Position numbers and translations under genes: made by a program
Shown: piece by piece, positions 34,780 to 40,576 of the stretch
Layout of the letters: each line of letters begins with the position of its first letter
Position numbering within the stretch: the stretch's first letter is position 1
From: Aureobasidium sp. EXF-3400
Taxonomy: Eukaryota > Ascomycota > Dothideomycetes > Dothideales > Saccotheciaceae
Reading direction: 5' to 3'
Assembly (NCBI GenBank): GCA_024195585.1
Contig: SWBL01000404.1
Coordinates: forward strand, 1-40,576
Length of the DNA: 40,576 bases
Notes under the pieces: model-generated
What the model saw: the letters and a program-made list of their open reading frames with translations, nothing else
What the model was told of the DNA's origin: nothing
Databases searched by the model: none

Positions 34780-35988
34780 TCAACGGCTCAATTCGCTCAC
34801 CCAACTCGGCAGGGTTCCGGATGGAGAACGCTCAATGAAGATACAGTTGAGAATCGCAAAGAAGAGCTGGCAGCAGGCAAAGTTGAACATCAATGTTCTG
34901 CGCCAGTACTCGGGAACTGTGCCGAGTAAGGGATTGATGCGGTGCCGCAGACCTTTTGGTGCCTGCGGAAGATCTTCTCTGCGACCCGCCCAAGGTCGTC
35001 TCGTTGGAACATCACCCCATGAGCCGCGTTTCAATGCTTGAGGGAGATAAAGAAGTAGGTCCTCGAGTAAGGTGACTAGCCAAAGCATGTTGACCACAAC
35101 GCTGAATGCTCCGAGAGGTACAAACACGGAATACCGCCATTTCGCAATGGTTTCTGCATCCGTTGGCATACCGACTACAAGGACAAGGACGAATCCCACA
35201 TTCAGCGCGACGAAGATCTGCTTCTGTCGCCAGTTTCGTATAGACCAGTGTAAGTAGAAGCGCCATCTGCAAAACGCGGATATGACAACACCAACGATGA
35301 TAGATGTGCCGATGGCGATGTTCATGTACTTGCCATCACTCCCCAACAATCGAGGAAGCGAGGAAAATGCCTCAAACACTTGTATCCATAGAGTAAACTG
35401 ACAGGCATAAGCGGCACACCATATCACATCCGAAAGCTGAAGTAGCCAACTATCTATCAGGTCTCCGGCGATGAACTTCTGGACTTCTGCTCGCGCGCTC
35501 TCGTTCTCGGCAGCCAGCCGTGCGATGCTGGAAACCACAGGTGCAGCTAAGAACATGGACGCCCAGACCAAAACTCTGACATCAATGTTATCCGCGGCGA
35601 AAATCGCAAACGCGCCGATGATGGCAGGGACCATCATAACTGCATCAACAAAGAGTCGAAACATCTCCAGGTCTGGGATCTCGCCAGGGATATGTCGTCG
35701 CATATTCCGGACGTAGAGAACGCAAGACTGTTGAAATCCCATGCCTTTACACAAGCCATAGACGAGTGTCATTGACGCGATGAGCACATCAGCCGCACAT
35801 ATCAACGGAGAGACTCTCGCCAGTGACAATGAGCCTGGACATGGAAACTCGTCCGCGCCTGATCGCTGTTGTATCGCGGTGAACGCTAGGCCGAGGTATG
35901 CGAGGAGTATCTTTGTGCTCGAGAGCGATTCAGCATTAGAATCTGGTGCTGCTGAATCAAACGGCACTGTGCTGTTCGTAACATTCAT
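34780..35988 (-). CDS. Orphan polytopic membrane protein
   Basis: Predicted 402 residues from the ATG at 35988; the frame runs 20 codons further upstream but without an ATG. An N-terminal Asn/Ser/Thr-rich stretch with two NxT/S sites (residues 2 and 5) precedes about nine hydrophobic segments, for example KILLAYLGLAFTAI, FVDAVMMVPAIIGAFAIFA, AIGTSIIVGVVISAFC and IFVALNVGFVLVLVVG. A cytosolic-looking loop between the last two spans (RGSWGDVPTRRPWAGRRED) is basic. A short 5' exon cannot be excluded. I recognise no transporter, receptor or enzyme motif. Possible identities are a fungal orphan receptor-like or channel-like protein; this is a guess. Confidence 0.75.
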   Translation of the reverse strand: MNVTNSTVPFDSAAPDSNAESLSSTKILLAYLGLAFTAIQQRSGADEFPCPGSLSLARVSPLICAADVLIASMTLVYGLCKGMGFQQSCVLYVRNMRRHIPGEIPDLEMFRLFVDAVMMVPAIIGAFAIFAADNIDVRVLVWASMFLAAPVVSSIARLAAENESARAEVQKFIAGDLIDSWLLQLSDVIWCAAYACQFTLWIQVFEAFSSLPRLLGSDGKYMNIAIGTSIIVGVVISAFCRWRFYLHWSIRNWRQKQIFVALNVGFVLVLVVGMPTDAETIAKWRYSVFVPLGAFSVVVNMLWLVTLLEDLLLYLPQALKRGSWGDVPTRRPWAGRREDLPQAPKGLRHRINPLLGTVPEYWRRTLMFNFACCQLFFAILNCIFIERSPSGTLPSWVSELSR

Positions 35989-37129
35989 GCTTTTGGTAAC
36001 GACCAAGGCCACGATGAAGTTCGAGCAATTCCAGAAGTTCGATGTCAATGAGGTGACAGTTCCGTAGATTGGGTATCAAAGAGCTTTCCAGGGACAGAAG
36101 TATGTGGTCCGCCTGGGAAAGACCATGATGACCGTGTAACAAGGCTGCATATATAAAGTTCTGGAGCCAATAATAACAACCGGAAAGATATTATGATCCG
36201 ATCAATAGACGGCACGTGGCTGTGTGATGTCCCTTTTCAGCTTCTGCGGCAGGAGACCGGACTCTAGAAACATCATAAGAAGGCAGAACATGCAAAGAAG
36301 TCAATAGCGGTGCTCGCTAAGAGCGCCACCGATACCTCTGCAGATCCGTGGAAATCACCGCCATGGGTCCCAAGGAAGGAAAAGCTCTGGCGACGACGCG
36401 ACGGTTCCTAGGTTCTGGGGGCCTACAGAGTGATTGACGAGGCTTGTCATCTTGCGACAACCGGTGGTGTTGCGGACGGTGATGTCCTCATCATAACGCG
36501 AGTCCAGTAACCAGAGAGCAGCAACTCATTCTCAAGACTATTGGCTGCTGCATGAGCGGAGCCGTGGTGCAGAAGAATTGCGGGATGAGTTGCTATTTTA
36601 TCACCTTGCATGCATGAACAGCTGAACGGCAGACTAAAGTGGTTCAAGTGTAGAAATCTGCTACACATTCCAGTTTTTGCATTGGATCCATCCCTGGTAT
36701 TGAATCCTTGGTTTGTGAAGGCGAGCAGAGGTTCGGCGACCCCGAAACGACAAGGGTCGCTTGGAATATCAACCTCGTAGAGAGGTGTGTAGTTCCTGCT
36801 AAGCTGGATATTGGTCATGCACTGGTGGAAAATGAAGGAGGAAGGAGTAGTGATGGTAGATGATCATGACGTGCGACCTTGGCGGGATGTTGCCTTCCCA
36901 GCCACCTCCAACTTCATCGACATCGGTGCAACCAATATCACACCTCACATATATCTTTGTGCAACACAGTCTTGCGACAAGCTCCAACATTTTATCATGA
37001 CGACGACCACTGTCCCGATAATATCCATCACACTCTCATTATTACCATAGCACTACATCCAAGAAGAAGAATTCCACTCGCCCCACTCTCACTATCACTC
37101 CAATCCTCTCTACTTCGACTCTAATAACT
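35989..37129. other. Intergenic, no gene supported
   Basis: About 1.1 kb. A TATATA element at 36150-36155 may serve the minus-strand membrane-protein gene 162 bp away. A 123-codon ATG frame at 36447-36818 (minus) has no family signature, signal peptide or splice-supported partner. From about 36,990 to 37,200 the sequence becomes C/A-rich and then AT-rich. Confidence 0.5.
36150..36155 (-). promoter_or_regulatory. Possible TATA box of the orphan membrane-protein gene
   Basis: TATATA lies 162 bp upstream of the minus-strand ATG at 35988. The element is symmetric, so its direction rests on the position of the gene. Confidence 0.4.
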
Positions 37130-37720
37130 ATATTCACTTTCTTTAGAATACTCGACCCTTCACTGAAACGACGCAACTTCATTGCCTATAACACTAGCTA
37201 ACCCCCCTACACTACTAGTATAATTGTTATAATAGCAAAGGCCTATAGCTAGTAGTTAGTAATAGAGATAAATACTATAGCGACATATAGTCTATTAGAT
37301 ATAATATTAATATATTATAGAAAATTAACACTAAGAAAACTATTAAGAGTAAAGGAGTAAAACAAGTAAATAAAAAAGGGAGAAGCAATAAATTCACTAT
37401 ATTTGTGGTAAAAAAAAAGAGATTACGATAACAAGAGTAACTATATATAAAGCTATACTACTACTAAAATTCTTAAAAGAATCGATATAAAAGAAGGTAA
37501 TAAGAACGTCTAGGTTAAGGTACTAGTAATAGACGTCCTAGCTTTTGGCGTAAGAAAAGATCTTAAGATAAGAGGTACTATGTCACTTTGTATCCTAGAG
37601 TGGATCATCAAATATAGTGTCCGTTAAATGTTGTAAAGAGGGTAGCACGTGTGACTAGTCTGCCCATCTTTTAAGATGCATATAAATATTAGCTAGCTAT
37701 ACCTAACGGTGAGAAGATTA
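37130..37720. repeat. AT-rich island, probable RIP-degraded repeat remnant
   Basis: A hand count of 37261-37500 gives 53 G/C in 240 bases (22%), far below the coding DNA around it. The segment is dense in TA dinucleotides, has stops in all frames and no long open frame. Such islands in Pezizomycotina usually come from transposons mutated by repeat-induced point mutation (C to T on both strands). I cannot name the parent element, and see no terminal repeats. Confidence 0.6.
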
Positions 37721-38030
37721 AAGGGTGGTGGTGGAGCACTCTAGACGATGTTCTACTTAATGAAGAAGAATCTGATGAGAGATCTAAGCCGCACAGAGGG
37801 AAAGTGCCCATTGTCATATGCGTTAATCCCACTGATTTTGAGGTTAGGGAAGCATGGTCAGTAACGAGCTCAACCCAACCTTGACAACAGAGTTATCTGG
37901 TCAACTATCTTGCACATAGACGATTATGATGCAATCATACAGATTTGTATCCAAACCATCGACTACTGAGAAGGGCACAACTACTACGTTTTAACTAGTG
38001 ACGCGGTCAGACTGATCATGGTAAGTTTTT
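37693..38030 (+). pseudogene. Possible decayed coding fragment
   Basis: Directly after the AT-rich island, one frame is open from 37693 to a TGA at 37882 and reads like protein (GWWWSTLDDVLLNEEESDE, then KVPIVICVNPTDFEVREAW). A second frame, shifted by one, then reads VIWSTILHIDDYDAIIQ up to a TGA near 37,966, and after it GHNYYVLTSDAVRLIM. The pattern suits a gene broken by a frameshift and stops, or an exon remnant with lost splice sites. There is no start codon or family match, so this is tentative. Confidence 0.3.
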
Positions 38031-38183
38031 ATCAGGTATGGAGAATCTAGTAGGTACAACAGTATCTCTTGAGCTACTCTTCCAATTCAGCCACTTGAGC
38101 TCGTAGAGCCCAAATATGGAAGAAGCAGCAATTGGATGCCAGAAATTGATTCTTGAAGGCCATGAAGATGCTGACATTGTTCA

Positions 38184-38315
38184 GCATGGAAAATCATCAA
38201 GATTTAGAGAAGCATTGGGGGCATTTCTCGAAGCAGCAGAAGAAGTACTGAGAGTAACTTTTGGGGTAGCAATAGAAGTATCTAGAGCGACGCTCGGGAT
38301 GGCAGAAGGAGTGCT
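38184..38315 (-). other. In-frame Ser/Thr-rich continuation past the protease stop
   Basis: After the TGA at 38316-38318 the same frame runs for 44 sense codons to a second TGA (38181-38183). The first 36 codons contain 14 Ser/Thr plus many Ala/Pro, like the stalk before the stop. This suggests that the stop is a recent nonsense change (for example CGA to TGA). No readthrough-favouring CTA follows the stop; the next codon is AGC. Confidence 0.55.
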
Positions 38316-39985
38316 TCATGTAATGCTCGAAACAGAGGAAGTAGTCCTCGGTGTGATGCTTGTAACGACAAGAGAAGTACTTAGAGTGGTAATCGGGTCA
38401 GTGGGACTGTTACTCCATGAGGTAGACGCCGAGAATATGGGTCGACTGGATTCCGAACTGTCAGAATCCGTAGTAGTAGAGATGGTAGCAAGACCAATCG
38501 TAGAATTGGCTGAAGAAACCGAAGCTTTTCGTGAGAAACCAGTGGCGAAAGGTGCAAGCTGCCAGGTCTGCGAAGTCTGGGCGCACTGAAGTTGGTTTAT
38601 GGCGCTTGCTAAGCCATGGGGACCGGCCTGGATGGCGACAATCTCGCTTTCATCGCTGTATCTTGCTTGACCGACAGAAACTTGGCCGTTATCGAGATCG
38701 AAAACGAAATATCCAGCACGCATTATGGCATCGCCCCAAATAGTGCCGCTGTTGGTTTCCGACGGCCTGATCGCGAGCCAACAGTACTGGTTACCAGATG
38801 GATCTGATCGTGGGTGGGTTAGTGTGACTCGAGAGCATAGACCAAAGAGTGCCTTCGCTTTCAACTCACCAGTGATTGGTCCTCCTTCTTTTGTGAATAG
38901 CGGCAACACCATCTGTGACAGAAGCACCCGCAAATGAGCTTGGGTAGCGTTGTTCCCATTAAACCCTTCAAAGTGAAACTCGAAAGCGGTGGTATTAGAG
39001 ACTTCGACACAAGGGCGCATCGCATAACCCGATTCAGGCTCGAACATGAACCCAGTCAAGTCGACGATCTCGTAGTAAATGGTGTCTTTCACTCGCCATG
39101 CGGTAGAGCCGGAATCGAAGAGGCCGAATTGTGTATTGGCTCTGTTGATCAGCTGCGTTGTGGTCCCGTTTCCGTCGACTACTGTGACATTAGGCATGCT
39201 CAGATAAAAATCATAGACATCGCCACCAGTAGGGAAGCAGTTCAGGGTGACGAGATCACCCTCAAACTTCTGTGTGTCGACACCTCCGAAGATTATACCG
39301 CCGTACTGGCCAAGGTCGGATAAATAAAGGCTGTAGAAGCGTGAAGCAATTTCTCCAGCGTTGACAAGAGTCTCGACGAAATTCGGATAGCGGATTCCGT
39401 GGTTCAAAGCACTGCCTTCCTTGAAAGAATAGCCAAGGCCTATAAGTCCTGATTGAAAACCATAGGGTGTCACGGTACGAGCCAATCCCCTAAAACATAG
39501 TCAGCACGCTTTTGCCATCTGCCATGAATTGGCAATGCTCGAGGTTGGACTTACAGAGTGACGTTTGTGATGGCCCGGTCTCGAAGTTGAACCACATCAG
39601 AGATCAAATCTCCATAATCCGAACTCCCATCCATGAATGAAACATTGAAGACGTTCGGAGCAACGACTTGAGATGTAGATGACTTGGAGATGTCGAATGT
39701 GCCACCCATACAAGTACCGTTCTGACAGTATGCAGCATCCGAACTTGTGACGAAGAGATCACTAGATCCTGTGTCCAGCACCACTGTTTGTAATTGACCG
39801 GGTGTTCCCACGGAGATGTTGAGGAAGTAAGCAAATCCGCGATCCGTGAAGAGCGAGGTGTCGAAGGTATCTTGGCGACTGAATTGTGACTGAAGTTGTG
39901 GTTTAGCCTGCTTGAGGAGGGCAAACTCCAAAGTGCCGGCCGCCAGAGCGGAGGACGCAAGACTGAGCACTGTCGCGCTTTTCAT
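38316..39985 (-). CDS. Secreted A1 aspartic protease (yapsin-like), truncated tail
   Basis: Predicted 534 residues from exons 39985-39555 and 39489-38316. The 65-nt intron (GTAAGT donor, GCTGAC branch, TTTTAG acceptor) joins in frame to give NVTLGLARTV. Signal peptide MKSATVLSLASSALAAG, then a short propeptide. Both catalytic motifs are intact: VVLDTGSSDLFV in the first lobe and LFDSGSTAWRV in the second, with the flap-like VSFMDGSSDYGD. Many NxT/S sites. It is expected to act outside the cell or at the wall. The Ser/Thr-rich C-terminal stalk stops at TGA 38316-38318 without a GPI signal, although the same frame stays Ser/Thr-rich for another 44 codons. It is probably a truncated former GPI-anchored yapsin. 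Confidence 0.88.
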
Positions 39986-40576
39986 GTTCGATATGGTCGA
40001 GGAGAATACGTTAGAGATGAGTGTCAAGCAATAAATGTTGCGTATGAATGAGTTTAGTCAATGGTAGCCGAATTACAAGGAATAGCTGAACATTGGCGAG
40101 CAAACAGTAAGAACTGAAGCTAGAAGGGAAGCAGCGCGGGAGAATCTGCGATACACGTGTGAGTTGGTGGTTTGCTACTTCCCTCCAGCCTTCAGCTTCG
40201 GAGTCTGGCTGGCTGTGTTGAGTTCAGCTCCGGCGACGGTCTTGCATACACGTCGAAATGGTAACGGCTCGAACATTCTACAAAGCGATGGTGCATAGCG
40301 ACTTCGGAGTAGGACCAATATCTGGAACCTTTTTAAGTGAGAATAACTTCATTGTGTACAATAGTGTGAACGATTTCGAAGATTCGAGCGCGACGCGAGG
40401 AAGAAAGGCATCGGAAAACCAGCGGCTCTGGACGGTGATTGAATAGCTGATTATAGTGCAGACCAACAGCATCGATTGTACATACGGCCACAGTCAGCTG
40501 AAAACTGGGCATCCCGTCCGCTCTGCCATACATAAGCAGTTGAACGGCAGATTAGTACTACGGTGGGTGACCACGT
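39986..40576. other. Upstream region of the protease gene
   Basis: A 591-bp stretch to the window edge. It should contain the promoter of the minus-strand protease. No TATA box, RNA gene or reliable open frame was recognised. The motif TGAACGGCAGA near 40,543 also occurs near 36,623; this may be chance. Confidence 0.45.

Noticed and set aside
36447..36818. 123-codon ATG frame on the minus strand
   Set aside because: No domain, signal peptide, membrane span or splice partner; composition is not gene-like.
38116..38589. 157-codon ATG-initiated open frame on the plus strand
   Set aside because: It is antisense to the Ser/Thr-rich stalk of the aspartic protease; the Glu/Val-rich text is the complement of Ser/Thr codons.

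Overview
The window is nuclear DNA of a filamentous ascomycete (Pezizomycotina), probably a dothideomycete; the class-level guess is inference. Supporting signs are short introns of about 49-69 nt with GTRNGT donors and CTRAC-type branch sites, no operons, a chitin synthase of the division I (class I/II) type, several GPI- or membrane-anchored Ser/Thr-rich surface proteins, and a 600-bp AT-rich island that looks like RIP-degraded repeat DNA.

Left part (1-27.6 kb) is mostly housekeeping: an intron-containing tRNA-Ser(CGA); a membrane-spanning spermidine-synthase-like protein; haspin kinase; a HAL4/SAT4-type kinase; NAD(P)HX epimerase; a 1,852-residue GPI-anchored repeat protein; a membrane-anchored A1 aspartic-protease homologue that lacks the first catalytic aspartate; exosome subunit Rrp4; chitin synthase; a DUF218 protein; mitochondrial release factor 1; and a gamma-glutamyltranspeptidase-family protein. 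Splice sites were assigned by hand. Three genes have short 5' exons that supply a signal peptide, a mitochondrial presequence or an N-terminus missing from the main reading frame (GPI protein, mRF1, chitin synthase).

Right part (27.6-40.6 kb) looks accessory. Genes are sparse, intergenic stretches reach 2.3 kb, and several genes have clear TATA boxes. It holds a small secreted protein made of eight two-cysteine repeats, a 77-residue protein in which each of two exons encodes one copy of the same motif, a secreted amidase-signature protein, a 108-residue tail-anchored protein, an orphan polytopic membrane protein, and a secreted aspartic protease whose Ser/Thr-rich tail is cut by a UGA. The AT-rich island and a fragment of decayed coding-like sequence lie beside that broken tail.

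I see no biosynthetic cluster or defence system. The best candidates for undescribed biology are the cysteine-repeat secreted protein, the exon-duplicated 77-residue protein, the membrane-anchored pseudoprotease and the giant GPI repeat protein.
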